DNA from: a virus
Length of the DNA stretch: 46,911 nt
IMG/VR virus record: IMGVR_UViG_3300025138_000074
Coordinates: 1 to 46,911 of that record
Strand: one strand, 5' to 3'
The translations under genes and the position numbers were made by a program. Every line of letters starts with the position of its first letter. Position 1 is the stretch's first letter. This document shows positions 12,984-21,642 of this stretch, in pieces. Below the pieces are notes generated by a model, which had not been told where the DNA came from, did no database searches, and was given only the letters and a program-made list of their open reading frames with translations.

Positions 12984-13798
12984 TGTCACTACAAGAATTC
13001 AAAACTTCAGCATATGCAGATACAGGATTTGCAAGAGCTAATAAATTTATAGTAAATGTATTCTTACCAAATTCAAAAACTGCTATGGGTGCTGGTTTAA
13101 TTGGCACATTATTTAAAAATATGCCAAGTACTCCTTTTTCTCAACCAGGTAGTTCATTTATAAATATCCCAGGTTTTTTCACTGGATCTCAAGGTGTAAA
13201 TATAGATGCTGCACAACCATTGAGAAATGCATTGGCTAATAAAAATTTTGTTAGTGGTGTAAGTAAATTAGGAAGACCTATATCTGGTTTTGTTTTTCAA
13301 AATATTATTGGAAGAGGTAGACAATTAACTTTATATTGTACTGGAGCAGAAATTCCATCAAGGGATATTGAAGCTACTGAGTTGTATCTTTATGGCGAAT
13401 CAAGACAAGTAGGTTTTAGACATCAACATCAACAATTATCATTACAATACTATTGCTCGGAAGATTTAAGAGAAAGAAGATTTTTTGAAGAATGGCAAAA
13501 TATGGTTTTTGATCCTGTTCATAAAAATGCTGGATATTATGATGAATATACTTCAACAGTTCAAGTACAGCAATGGGATTATGGTTTAACTAGAAAAATG
13601 GCAGAATATGTTTTTGATGAAGCATATGTAGCTACTATAGGTAATCTAAATTACGAATATGCTAATTCTGAGATTCAGAGGTTATCAGTAAGTTTTAATT
13701 ATAGGAATTATAGAAGAACAGATTCAGGCTCTACAGGAGGTCTTGGTGATGTCGTTGGTAACTTTGCTAAAAAAATAGCTAACGGAATAGGAATATAA
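12983..13798 (+). CDS. gp54: Baseplate tail-tube initiator, gp54-like
   Basis: A 271-residue tail-tube-fold protein. The central part (LTLYCTGAEIPSRDIEATEL, then GESRQVGFRHQ and LSLQYYCSEDLRERRFFEEW) is typical of gp19/gp54-type tube proteins, with a matching FDPVHKNAGYYDEY stretch. T4 gp54 (320 aa) sits on the hub and starts polymerisation of the tube. It has no SD and is translationally coupled by TAATG. It is here separated from genes 29 and 48, while in T4 it follows them. A tube protein paralogue cannot be fully excluded, but gene neighbours favour gp54. Confidence 0.75.
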   Translation: MSLQEFKTSAYADTGFARANKFIVNVFLPNSKTAMGAGLIGTLFKNMPSTPFSQPGSSFINIPGFFTGSQGVNIDAAQPLRNALANKNFVSGVSKLGRPISGFVFQNIIGRGRQLTLYCTGAEIPSRDIEATELYLYGESRQVGFRHQHQQLSLQYYCSEDLRERRFFEEWQNMVFDPVHKNAGYYDEYTSTVQVQQWDYGLTRKMAEYVFDEAYVATIGNLNYEYANSEIQRLSVSFNYRNYRRTDSGSTGGLGDVVGNFAKKIANGIGI

Positions 13799-13799
13799 G

Positions 13800-14255
13800 A
13801 TGGGTGATATAAATCAATTGAGTGTTGACTTAACAGCTATGATACTTCCATGGATGGGTGTGATACTATCTGTAATTATTGCTATTTGGTTAAAAGACTT
13901 TGCAACTAATGCTGCAAAAGGTTGGGCATTTAAATCTAACCAATCTTTTAACGAAGGTGATCATATTATACTAGATGGTAGAGATGCAATAATAGTTAAG
14001 ATAGGAATGTCCCAAACGGTATTTGGTGTCTATACAGATAAAGGATACACGTGGAGATATATTTCAAATGATAGATTAGCTAGTTCTAAAATAGAAAAAA
14101 TAATTAATAAAAATCTCCATTTAGATACAGAAGCTGAAAAAGGTATGAGAATTCAAAAGATGATCGATGCTTCACAAAATAATATGATAAAACAAAACGA
14201 ACAACAAATAAAAGAGAATAAGAAAAAGATCGAAGAGTTGAAAGAAAAAAAATAA
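13800..14255 (+). CDS. MscS-like minimal channel-domain protein
   Basis: A 151-residue protein. After a short N-terminus comes one membrane helix (about 13-31, LPWMGVILSVIIAIWLKDF), then ATNAAKGWAF and FNEGDHIILDGRDAIIVKI, TVFGVYTDKG and a YISNDRL turn. This matches MscS from the end of TM3 (LSNLAAG) through the beta domain (F-x-x-GD-x-h and the IPN turn). The first two helices of MscS and the C-terminal alpha/beta cage are absent; instead a 50-residue charged coiled coil ends the protein. It sits between genes 54 and 26 in a virion operon. A membrane pore or DNA-entry or lysis role is speculative. Confidence 0.65.
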   Translation: MGDINQLSVDLTAMILPWMGVILSVIIAIWLKDFATNAAKGWAFKSNQSFNEGDHIILDGRDAIIVKIGMSQTVFGVYTDKGYTWRYISNDRLASSKIEKIINKNLHLDTEAEKGMRIQKMIDASQNNMIKQNEQQIKENKKKIEELKEKK

Positions 14256-14269
14256 ATTATGAGGACATT

Positions 14270-14971
14270 ATGAGTTTAAAAAATATTAAATTAAAAACAC
14301 CTGAATATGATGACAAGGTTCCTTCTACAGAAGAAAATATAAAATTTAGACCTTTTACAGTAGCTGAAGAAAAATTATTATTAATTGCAAGTGAGTCAAG
14401 TGATAATAAACAAATTGCTGATTCTATGAGAAAAATAATAACTAATTGTACTGGTATTGATGCCTCTACATTAACTTATTATGACATAGAATATCTTTTT
14501 ACAAAAATAAGATCTAAATCTGTTGGTGAAGTAGCTAAATTAAAATTCAGTTGTGAAAAATGTGAAACTGAAAATGAAGTTGGTGTTGAATTAGACAAAG
14601 TATATATAAAAAGAACTGAAGATCATACTAACATAATAAAACTTGATGAAAATTTAATATTTGTTTTAAAGGAACCTCAACTAGAGGCTTTAGGTTTATA
14701 TGATGATGATAAAAATTCTGTTGATAACATAGTTAACATAATTTGCAATTCTTTAAAAAATGTACAATTGGATGATGAAATAATAGAAGTTAATGCTAGT
14801 GAAATAGAAGATGCAAAAAATTTAGTTGAACAATTGACTTCAGATCAATTTAAAAAAATAAGTTCTTTTTTTGATACAATGCCAAAAACTAATATAGATC
14901 TTGAATTTACTTGTTCTCATTGTTCTGAAATAAATAAAAAAACTTTGGAGGGTATGCACAATTTTTTTTAG
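14270..14971 (+). CDS. gp26: Baseplate hub assembly protein gp26-like
   Basis: A 233-residue protein of the T4 gp26/gp51 type: KFRPFTVAEEKLLLIA near the start, the TYYDIEYLFTKIRSKSVGE segment, and two CxxC pairs (CEKC about residues 93-96, CSHC about 218-221) that could bind zinc. T4 gp26 acts in assembling the central hub. GAGGACATT precedes the ATG. The gene ends AAT TTT TTT TAG, and a -1 frame remains open across this stop, so ribosomes could shift into the downstream frame (see 14962-14993). Confidence 0.85.
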   Translation: MSLKNIKLKTPEYDDKVPSTEENIKFRPFTVAEEKLLLIASESSDNKQIADSMRKIITNCTGIDASTLTYYDIEYLFTKIRSKSVGEVAKLKFSCEKCETENEVGVELDKVYIKRTEDHTNIIKLDENLIFVLKEPQLEALGLYDDDKNSVDNIVNIICNSLKNVQLDDEIIEVNASEIEDAKNLVEQLTSDQFKKISSFFDTMPKTNIDLEFTCSHCSEINKKTLEGMHNFF

Positions 14972-14993
14972 TTAACCTTTCTCACACAGGGTT
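14962..14993 (+). promoter_or_regulatory. Probable -1 programmed frameshift site (gene 26 to 51)
   Basis: T-TTT-TTT at 14962-14968 is in the correct phase for -1 slippage and is followed at once by the TAG stop of gene 26. After a 5-nt spacer, AACCTT (14974-14979) can pair with AGGGTT (14988-14993; one G-T pair) over an 8-nt loop. Slippage would join 233 residues of gp26 to 65 residues ending at 15165, a product of about 298 residues. Confidence 0.65.
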
Positions 14994-15003
14994 GGTAGTA
15001 TTT

Positions 15004-15165
15004 ATGAAAAATATTTTTGCTTGTATGCAACATCATAATTGGTCATATACAGAAATAATGGAAATGTTACCGTGGGAAAGGGATATTTACTTTAACTTTT
15101 TAGTTGCACATATAAAAGAAGAAAATGATAAAATTGAACAACAAAATAGAAAGATTAATAGCTAA
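15004..15165 (+). CDS. gp51: gp51-position short ORF; probable frameshift extension of gp26
   Basis: A 53-codon frame from ATG 15004, open upstream in the -1 frame right through the end of gene 26. The product contains HHNWSYTEIMEMLPWERDIY and a charged coiled-coil end; this small aromatic/WER helical module recalls the T-domain of G/GT-type tail assembly chaperones, which binds the tape measure. The ATG has only a weak AGGG 12 nt away. The stop overlaps the tape measure ATG (TAATG). In T4, gene 51 follows gene 26. Both independent translation and frameshift fusion are possible. Confidence 0.72.
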   Translation: MKNIFACMQHHNWSYTEIMEMLPWERDIYFNFLVAHIKEENDKIEQQNRKINS

Positions 15166-16832
15166 TGGCTAAATTAAATGAAGATGCAATTCAAGATCTA
15201 GCTAAATCTATTACTGGAATGTTTAATGTTTTTAAAAGTTCTTCAGAAAGAACTTATGATCTTTTAATCAAAAGAAGAGATCAAAATAATAAAAAAATTG
15301 AAGATCTTCAACGTCAAATAACTCAAGAAACAAGATCAGGTCCTCCGACAGCTGATAGTGCTAGAATTGTTAGAGAAGCACAAAATAAAATTGCTAATCT
15401 AGAACAACAAACGTATGATCGTATTGAAAGATATAAGGGTAGATTTGGTGAAAGACAGTTAAAAAATCAACAAAGAAAAGAAACAGATCCTGCATACAAA
15501 AAATTTACAAGAGGTAAAACTAAAGGCGATGAAAGTAGAATGGATAAAGTTAAGTTTGGATTACAAAAAGAAGGAATAGGTCTTCTCAAAAACATAGGTA
15601 AAAAAATAGGAGATTTCATAAAAGCACCTTTCAAAGCTATTAATACAGTAGTTGATGCAGGAATTAAAGGTATACTACTTGCATTAGGTTTTGCTTCATT
15701 TGTAAAATTTTTAGAAGGGCTAGAAAAAGCATCAGAGTGGTTTGGTGAAAATCCATCATTTGGAGAAATTATCTCTTCAGGTTTAGCTAATTTAATTGGT
15801 TTCTTTACAGGTATGAATGAAGAAGAAAGAAAGAAATTAGCTAAAGATATTAAAGAAGGATTTCAAACTATCAAAGATGGATTTTTTTATATTATAGATT
15901 CATTTAAAACATTTACAAATATTGTTACTAAATTAATAGAAGGTGATTTTAAAGGGGCATGGAAAGAATTTCAAAAAGATGGAGCTGTGTGGAAATTTGT
16001 TACTGCTATGTCATTATTAGCATTAGCTATATTGCCTTTTATAGGTATACTAACTCCATTAATAGCACTTTTTGGTTTTCTACTTAGTCCTTTTAAAAAA
16101 TTATTAAGTAAATTAAAAACTACTAAAGCAGAAATCAAAAAACTAGACAAACAAGATAAACCTAAAAATAATAAAACATACAATAGAAACAGTAAAGGTC
16201 AATTTGCAAAAAAACCTCAATCTAATGTTTCAAGAATTGCTAAAAATTTACTTGAAGGTTTGAAAAAAGGTGGAAAATATGCTGTTAACATTTTAAGAAA
16301 TGGTACACCTTTAATTGTTCCCTTTACATTAGGTTCTATATTAGCAAACGATGATGGAAAATCAACTGAAATAGCTAATCAAAAAAATAATTTATTAAAA
16401 CAAGGGTTAACCAAAAACGTAGATGCAAAAGCTGAAGATGTATTTGTAGAAGATCTCAATTCAACTGCTGGAACAGACAAATATAATTTTGCAGATAGAG
16501 TTAATAATATAAAAGATAAAAACCTTACTAATGCATTAGAAAATTATTTTACTAAAAACCTTAAAACTGAATTAGAATTAAAAATTCAAAAAATGCAATT
16601 GATTCCAGATGAATCAACTGCTTTATCAGAAACAAATACTCAATTGCAAGGTTCTATTGAATCTGTCAATAAACTTACTGAAACATTACAAAATCATTTT
16701 AAAAAATTAATGCCTAACGATGTCAAAGTTAATAATACTAGTATTAATAACACACAAGTTACACCTAAAATGGAAATGAAATATTTTACTCCAAGTAAAG
16801 GTAAAGGTCCTTATTCAAACGTGTTAACTTAA
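15165..16832 (+). CDS. gp29: Tail tape measure / hub protein, gp29-like
   Basis: A 555-residue lysine-rich protein with an N-terminal coiled coil (about 20-110), hydrophobic segments at about 165-184 and 279-308, a basic low-complexity linker (about 325-350), and a polar C-terminus with helical repeats. Length, hydrophobic centre and coiled coil fit T4 gp29 (590 aa), which sets tail length and is the core of the hub. It directly follows the gp26/gp51 chaperone-like pair and is followed across gene 4 by gene 48, as in T4. Sequence identity alone is weak; the assignment depends on synteny and architecture. Confidence 0.78.
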   Translation: MAKLNEDAIQDLAKSITGMFNVFKSSSERTYDLLIKRRDQNNKKIEDLQRQITQETRSGPPTADSARIVREAQNKIANLEQQTYDRIERYKGRFGERQLKNQQRKETDPAYKKFTRGKTKGDESRMDKVKFGLQKEGIGLLKNIGKKIGDFIKAPFKAINTVVDAGIKGILLALGFASFVKFLEGLEKASEWFGENPSFGEIISSGLANLIGFFTGMNEEERKKLAKDIKEGFQTIKDGFFYIIDSFKTFTNIVTKLIEGDFKGAWKEFQKDGAVWKFVTAMSLLALAILPFIGILTPLIALFGFLLSPFKKLLSKLKTTKAEIKKLDKQDKPKNNKTYNRNSKGQFAKKPQSNVSRIAKNLLEGLKKGGKYAVNILRNGTPLIVPFTLGSILANDDGKSTEIANQKNNLLKQGLTKNVDAKAEDVFVEDLNSTAGTDKYNFADRVNNIKDKNLTNALENYFTKNLKTELELKIQKMQLIPDESTALSETNTQLQGSIESVNKLTETLQNHFKKLMPNDVKVNNTSINNTQVTPKMEMKYFTPSKGKGPYSNVLT

Positions 16833-17389
16833 CTTTTTCTTTTGGGTCTAGGTTTTTTAGGTTTTGAAGATTTGAAAATATTCACAAATTTAGGTTTTTT
16901 ACTTTTTGTACTTTCTTTTAAGAGTTTTATCTTATCAGTTTCCCAATTCAATATACCCATCTCTTTTAAAGTTTTTTCAGTCCATATCTCAAATGTAAAA
17001 TCATTCTTCTGTGAAACTTCAGTTGCTTTAGCCCACTTAGTCATATTAATTGTGTATGTTATCATTTCATTGACATATCTAGAAGTTTTATTTTTTGACT
17101 TAGGGGTAATAGGTTTTTTTGTTTGAACTTCAGGTTTAACTTCTATAACTTTTACTGTACCATCAACAAATTTTACATAAAAGTCAGGATAATATTTTTG
17201 TCTTCTTTGATATATAGGATGTTCGTATGGTATAGCTATCTCTTCAGAAGCCCATTCAATGACAGATTCATTCCCATCCAACCATCTCATTACGTTTCTT
17301 TCCCAATGAGATCTATAAATTATCTTGGTTATATCACCAACATATTTTTCTGGATGTTTAATATCAGTAAATTTTCCTTTATGATACAT
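16829..17389 (-). CDS. gp4: Head completion protein gp4 (TnsA-like nuclease fold)
   Basis: A 186-residue homologue of T4 gp4. The N-terminus reads KGKFTDIKHPEKYVGD, then IIYRSHWERNVMRWLD, VIEWASEEIAIPY, RRQKYYPDFYVKF and VIEVKPEVQT: a Glu, a PDF-type Asp and an E-x-K, the pattern of TnsA-like endonuclease folds. T4 gp4 finishes filled heads before tail joining. The C-terminus is strongly basic (KPKKPRPKRKS). It is alone on the minus strand in a plus-strand block, overlaps the end of gene 29 by 4 bases, and has its own late promoter (17409-17416). Confidence 0.92.
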   Translation of the reverse strand: MYHKGKFTDIKHPEKYVGDITKIIYRSHWERNVMRWLDGNESVIEWASEEIAIPYEHPIYQRRQKYYPDFYVKFVDGTVKVIEVKPEVQTKKPITPKSKNKTSRYVNEMITYTINMTKWAKATEVSQKNDFTFEIWTEKTLKEMGILNWETDKIKLLKESTKSKKPKFVNIFKSSKPKKPRPKRKS

Positions 17390-17396
17390 ATAAATA
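17389..17396 (+). promoter_or_regulatory. Late promoter (TATAAATA) for gene 48
   Basis: Exact TATAAATA, overlapping the first base of the gene 4 start codon on the other strand. It leads to gene 48 at 17433 with AAGGAA as ribosome site. Confidence 0.75.
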
Positions 17397-17408
17397 CCTT
17401 ATAATATA

Positions 17409-17416
17409 TATTTATA
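17409..17416 (-). promoter_or_regulatory. Late promoter (TATAAATA) for gene 4
   Basis: Exact TATAAATA on the minus strand, 19 nt before the gene 4 ATG. Its position downstream of the plus-strand promoter means the two initiation sites fall within a few bases of each other, in opposite directions. Confidence 0.75.
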
Positions 17417-17432
17417 AGGAATTACAAACAAG

Positions 17433-18332
17433 ATGTATTACACATTTCCTAGTAAAGGTTTAGGAGTTCCAAACGAGATTCCTGGATGGATTCAGATAAT
17501 AGCAAGACAAGTTAATTTTGGTTTAACTAAAACAGTAAAAAGACCCAGTACTTTAAGAGGCAATTCTAATATTGGAAGTGAATCAGCTGACACTGAAGCT
17601 GATACCTTTCAAACAAGCGCTACAATTTCTTTACCTATGCCTCAAAATTTACTTTATGCTCAAGCTGCAGGCTACAATACTGAAAATGTTGGAGCAACAG
17701 GAGCAGCTATTGCAGACGCTACTAATTCTTCTTCATTATCAGACTTAGTAGCTAACAAAGGCGCAGGTTTGTTATCTGGTGTATTAACAGACTTGTCTAG
17801 TATAGTTAAAAATCCTTTACAGTTAGCAAAAGGCGTTGTAGCTAATCCTTTTTCATTTACTATGTTTGGTTCAATGGCTCATAGAACATTTAATTACAGT
17901 TGGGTATTTGCTCCAAGAAATGAAATTGAATCAAATGAGATAAAAGCTATTTGTGATGCTCTATCTTATTTTCAATTACCAGGAAGAGACACAGAAGGTT
18001 TTTTACAATTTCTTGAAATTCCTTTACAGTTCGATATAGATTATTGGTGGATGAATGGACCAGATGCATATCTAGAACAACCCAATAGATCAGTACTTTC
18101 AAACATTACAGTTAATTATGGTGGTACTACAAGAGCACAAAGACATATAAATGGTGCACCGATAGAAATAGGATTAGATTTAACTTTTGTTGAAGTAGAA
18201 CCGTTAATTAGAAATAAAATTGGTCACGCTGATACTTTAACTGGAGGAGATAAAATTAAAGCTGCAGAAACAAAAACACAAAAGTCAATTACGAAATTTA
18301 AAAGTGGTGGATATATGGATGGTGTAATATAA
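17433..18332 (+). CDS. gp48: Baseplate tail-tube cap, gp48-like
   Basis: A 299-residue protein with the C-terminal tube-like fold of T4 gp48 (364 aa): FGSMAHRTFNYSWVFAPRNE, ALSYFQLPGRD, EIPLQFDIDYW and a LSNITVNYGG segment, then IGLDLTFVEVEP. The N-terminal part has a low-complexity alanine/serine region (about 85-115). It caps the hub and connects to gp54 and the tube. It begins an overlapping gene chain 48-53-27-5. Confidence 0.85.
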   Translation: MYYTFPSKGLGVPNEIPGWIQIIARQVNFGLTKTVKRPSTLRGNSNIGSESADTEADTFQTSATISLPMPQNLLYAQAAGYNTENVGATGAAIADATNSSSLSDLVANKGAGLLSGVLTDLSSIVKNPLQLAKGVVANPFSFTMFGSMAHRTFNYSWVFAPRNEIESNEIKAICDALSYFQLPGRDTEGFLQFLEIPLQFDIDYWWMNGPDAYLEQPNRSVLSNITVNYGGTTRAQRHINGAPIEIGLDLTFVEVEPLIRNKIGHADTLTGGDKIKAAETKTQKSITKFKSGGYMDGVI

Positions 18333-18979
18333 TGAGTTACTTTGATGAATTTCCATATGTAGAATATAGTTTTAATAATGAAGTTAAATTAATTAAAAAC
18401 ATTTCATTTAAGCCCGAACTTATAGAAAAAGTAAAAACTTCAAGAGCTGCTTTTGAAACATATATAATTCAAGAAGGTGATACGGTTGAGTTGATAGCTA
18501 ATAAATTATATGGAGATGTTAATTTACATTGGGCTATTATGATTGCAAATGACATGATTTCTCCTTATTTAGATTTTCCACTTACATCACAACAGTTAGA
18601 TGAATTTATATTTCAAAAATACAAGAATCAACAAGACTCTGAAAATGTTAATGTAATTTTAAATAAAACTAATACTTTAGCCTTCACACAATTTGTAGGT
18701 ACAACAACTAATAATTTTAATACTATTATAGGTGGTGTAACTGCAAAGCCTCATCATTTTATAGACAAAGATAAAAATAGATATTCGTATGATTATATTG
18801 TCAACAATCCTGTAAAAAGTAACGCTTACGCAAGAGTGGAAATAACACCTACAGTAACACCTGTTTCAATTTGGGACGAAGAGCATGAATTGAATGAAGC
18901 AAAAAGATCTATATTAATTTTAAAAGGATCCTTAGTTAATCAATTGAAGAATGAATTTAAGAGAGTAATTAATGAGTGA
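18332..18979 (+). CDS. gp53: Baseplate wedge protein gp53 (LysM-like)
   Basis: A 215-residue protein. YIIQEGDTVELIANKLYGDVN followed by HWAIMIANDM is the LysM-like segment of T4 gp53 (196 aa), which joins wedges around the hub. The C-terminus is helical and basic (NQLKNEFKRVINE). It is TAATG-coupled to gene 48 and overlaps the hub gene by 8 bases. Confidence 0.92.
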   Translation: MSYFDEFPYVEYSFNNEVKLIKNISFKPELIEKVKTSRAAFETYIIQEGDTVELIANKLYGDVNLHWAIMIANDMISPYLDFPLTSQQLDEFIFQKYKNQQDSENVNVILNKTNTLAFTQFVGTTTNNFNTIIGGVTAKPHHFIDKDKNRYSYDYIVNNPVKSNAYARVEITPTVTPVSIWDEEHELNEAKRSILILKGSLVNQLKNEFKRVINE

Positions 18980-20252
18980 TTATGCTGGTTCATATAAGTT
19001 TAAAAAAGTTTCTATTGCAAGAAATAAAAACAATTCAGATATAAGTGGTATTATTTCAGAGATAAATGTTTTTGCATATATTAATCAACCTTCTGTGACT
19101 GTAATAGTTACATGTAGAGATTCACAAAATTTTTTAAATGATTTTCCTATAAAGGGAGGTCAAGAGATTGAAATAGAAGTTGAATTTAGTAATGAAGTGA
19201 GAACATGGAATCTTGTTATTGCTTCTGTAGAAGATATTAAGTCAACACTAAATACAACTCTTTATAATTTAAGATGTGTATCTCATTTACTTTTTAAATC
19301 TCATCATTCAACAATTTCACAATCATTCAAAGGCAAAGTTTCAGATATTGCTGAATCAATATTCAATAATTATAAAAACAAAAAAGAGAACATAAGAGTT
19401 TGGGAAGAATCTATTAACAGTAGTACTTATATAATTCCTGGTTGGTCACCTATTCAAACTTTATTGTGGTTATCTTCTAAATCAAGAGCTAAAAATACAG
19501 ACACAAGGTTTAAGTTTTTTCAAGACTCTTTTCTTAATTACAACTTCTTACCTTTAGAAAGTTTAAATGAAAAATACTTAGATCAAGATATTCAAACTTT
19601 TCATTATCACATATCTAAAACTAATAACATTTTAAGAAAAAAAAGAGAGATGAATGAAATAATATCTTATTCTTTAAACGATTCAAATAATATTTTAGAT
19701 AGTTTTTCTAATGGTTTTGTTACTGGTGAACTATTTGAATTTAATACTACAAGTAAAAATTCTAACACAATAAGTCACAACTATTTAAATGACTTTAATC
19801 TTTTTAAACAAGAAACAACTAATAAAAAACCTTTGTGGAGTGAGACAGATTTTTCTAATGATATTGCAACTAATCAAATAGGTAATGGATTAGAAATAGA
19901 ACAAATATCGAGATTCAGAGATGATGATTTAGAAGACAAAAGTGAAGTATTAGATAAATCTAGCATTCTCAAAAGTTATTTTAATTTAAGTAACAACATG
20001 GTTACAATAACTGTAAGAGGAAATAATGTTACAGATATTGGCCAAATAATAAACTTAGAATTTCCTAAAATAAAACCTTTAGAACAAGGTAATCTAAAAG
20101 ACGAACTTATATCTGGAAGATATTTGATTGTAGGTAAAAGACAACAATTTAGTAAAAATGATTCAATTAGTGATTTAGATTGCATAAGAGATTCAAATAA
20201 TATTAATAGTTTTTACAGTGGTAATGATGAATTAGGCGGAGAAGAAGTATGA
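18972..20252 (+). CDS. gp27: Baseplate hub protein gp27-like
   Basis: A 426-residue protein in the gene 27 position, directly before the spike. N-terminal tube-like beta domain (ISGIISEINVFAYINQPSVTV, then LNDFPIKGGQEIEIEVEF), the central SFKGKVSDIAESIFNNY and WSPIQTLLWLSSKSRA segments, and a C-terminal beta domain (MVTITVRGNNVTDIGQIINLEF, then LISGRYLIVGKRQQF) match the hub fold shared by gp27 and gpD/VgrG N-domains. The gp27 trimer holds the spike. It ends in an ATGA overlap with gene 5. Confidence 0.87.
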   Translation: MSDYAGSYKFKKVSIARNKNNSDISGIISEINVFAYINQPSVTVIVTCRDSQNFLNDFPIKGGQEIEIEVEFSNEVRTWNLVIASVEDIKSTLNTTLYNLRCVSHLLFKSHHSTISQSFKGKVSDIAESIFNNYKNKKENIRVWEESINSSTYIIPGWSPIQTLLWLSSKSRAKNTDTRFKFFQDSFLNYNFLPLESLNEKYLDQDIQTFHYHISKTNNILRKKREMNEIISYSLNDSNNILDSFSNGFVTGELFEFNTTSKNSNTISHNYLNDFNLFKQETTNKKPLWSETDFSNDIATNQIGNGLEIEQISRFRDDDLEDKSEVLDKSSILKSYFNLSNNMVTITVRGNNVTDIGQIINLEFPKIKPLEQGNLKDELISGRYLIVGKRQQFSKNDSISDLDCIRDSNNINSFYSGNDELGGEEV

Positions 20253-21634
20253 GTTATTTTGGTGATACATTTAAATGGTTTATTGGTGTTGTAGAAGATA
20301 GAAATGACCCTAGTGAATTAGGACGAATTAAAGTAAGATGTCATGGATTGCACACTGATGATAAAATAAAAATACCTACAAAAGACCTTCCTTGGGCACA
20401 AGTAATGATGCCTGCTACATCAGCAAGTGTAGGAGGTATAGGAGAATCACCAACAGGAATAGTACAAGGTTCAACTGTAGTAGGTTTTTTCACTGATGGT
20501 GTTAATATGCAACAACCTTTTGTGTTAGGTACTTTCCACGGTATGAATAAACAACATTCAGATCCAACAAAAGGTTTTGTTGATCCTAACGAACAGCATC
20601 CAGTTAGATTAGGTGAACCTGAAAATAACAGTGACAATGACGTTCCATACAATGCTCAGAGACTTAACTTTGAAAAAACAGACAATTACATAACCAGACT
20701 TAATGGAAGAGTTGATTCAGTAGATACAGCTTCACCACCAAAAGTTTCTTCAGTTGCACAAGATAAAGATTTTTCATATTATGAAAAAGAAACCTGGGAT
20801 GAACCTTATCCTTATAATGGATCTAGTCCTACTTACCCATATAATAAAGTTTTAGAATCTGAAAGAGGTCATATAAAAGAAATAAATGATACACCTGGAT
20901 CTGAAAGTATATTAGATTATCATAGATCAGGTACTTTTGAAGAGGTTGTAGTAGACGGAACTAAAACTTTAAGAGTTGTAGGTGATAATTATTCAGTTAT
21001 TTTTAAAGATAATAATATGTTAGTACAAGGTGATATGAACTTAACTGTTAAAAAAGATTTGAGAATCAAAGTAGATGGTAATTATCACTTAGAAGTGAAG
21101 GGTAATTATACTGAAAATATCAAAGGTGAAAAACAAGTTAAAGTATCTAACTCTTTTAATATGGAAGTAGATCAAGACTTTGTACAAAATATTGGAGAAG
21201 ATTACGATACAAGAATAAATGGTAGTGAATCTAGACATGTTGTTGGAGATAGAAACACTATAGTAAATAGAACTAATTCTTTAAACGTAGATAGTGATCA
21301 TCAAATATTTGTAGAAAACACAATTAATACTTTTAGTGTTAATAGAAATGTAACAGCTACTTTAGATGAATATAAAGTTATAAGTGAAAAAGATATCACT
21401 ATTGAAACACCTGCTAATATGAAAGTTGAAGTAGATACAAATGTAACAGAAACTGTTGGGGGAAATACAACTAAAACTGTTGCTGGAACTTTAACAGATA
21501 CCATAACTGGTAAAGGAGTTATCAATATGTCTAATGCTGAAAGTGAAGTAACAGCTAAGTCTATTACACTTACAGGTCATACGCACACAGATCCAGCTGG
21601 AGTAGCTGGTGCACAAACATCAACACCTAATTAG
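20249..21634 (+). CDS. gp5: Central spike protein gp5-like without lysozyme domain
   Basis: A 461-residue spike. The N-terminal OB-fold reads WFIGVVEDRNDPSELGRIKVR, with LPWAQVMMP and VVGFFTDG further on; residues about 235-440 form a repetitive beta-helix needle (VKVDGNYHLEVKG, YTENIKGEKQVKV and similar). The last 20 residues contain HTHTDP with histidines at 444 and 446, the H-x-H iron-binding tip of P2 gpV and phi92 type spikes. T4 gp5 (575 aa) carries a lysozyme between these domains; here it is absent. Confidence 0.92.
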   Translation: MSYFGDTFKWFIGVVEDRNDPSELGRIKVRCHGLHTDDKIKIPTKDLPWAQVMMPATSASVGGIGESPTGIVQGSTVVGFFTDGVNMQQPFVLGTFHGMNKQHSDPTKGFVDPNEQHPVRLGEPENNSDNDVPYNAQRLNFEKTDNYITRLNGRVDSVDTASPPKVSSVAQDKDFSYYEKETWDEPYPYNGSSPTYPYNKVLESERGHIKEINDTPGSESILDYHRSGTFEEVVVDGTKTLRVVGDNYSVIFKDNNMLVQGDMNLTVKKDLRIKVDGNYHLEVKGNYTENIKGEKQVKVSNSFNMEVDQDFVQNIGEDYDTRINGSESRHVVGDRNTIVNRTNSLNVDSDHQIFVENTINTFSVNRNVTATLDEYKVISEKDITIETPANMKVEVDTNVTETVGGNTTKTVAGTLTDTITGKGVINMSNAESEVTAKSITLTGHTHTDPAGVAGAQTSTPN

Positions 21635-21642
21635 AGATTATT

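Noticed and set aside
13820-13850. TTGACTTA-like early promoter in the MscS-like gene
   Set aside because: The only -10-like sequence is about 9 nt away, too close; coding sequence.
16842-17404. Two hydrophobic plus-strand frames opposite gene 4
   Set aside because: They are antisense to a clearly recognised gp4 and have typical shadow composition (Phe/Ile/Ser-rich).
20341-20652. Cysteine-rich minus-strand frame within gene 5
   Set aside because: Antisense to the conserved OB-fold region of gp5; no start signals.
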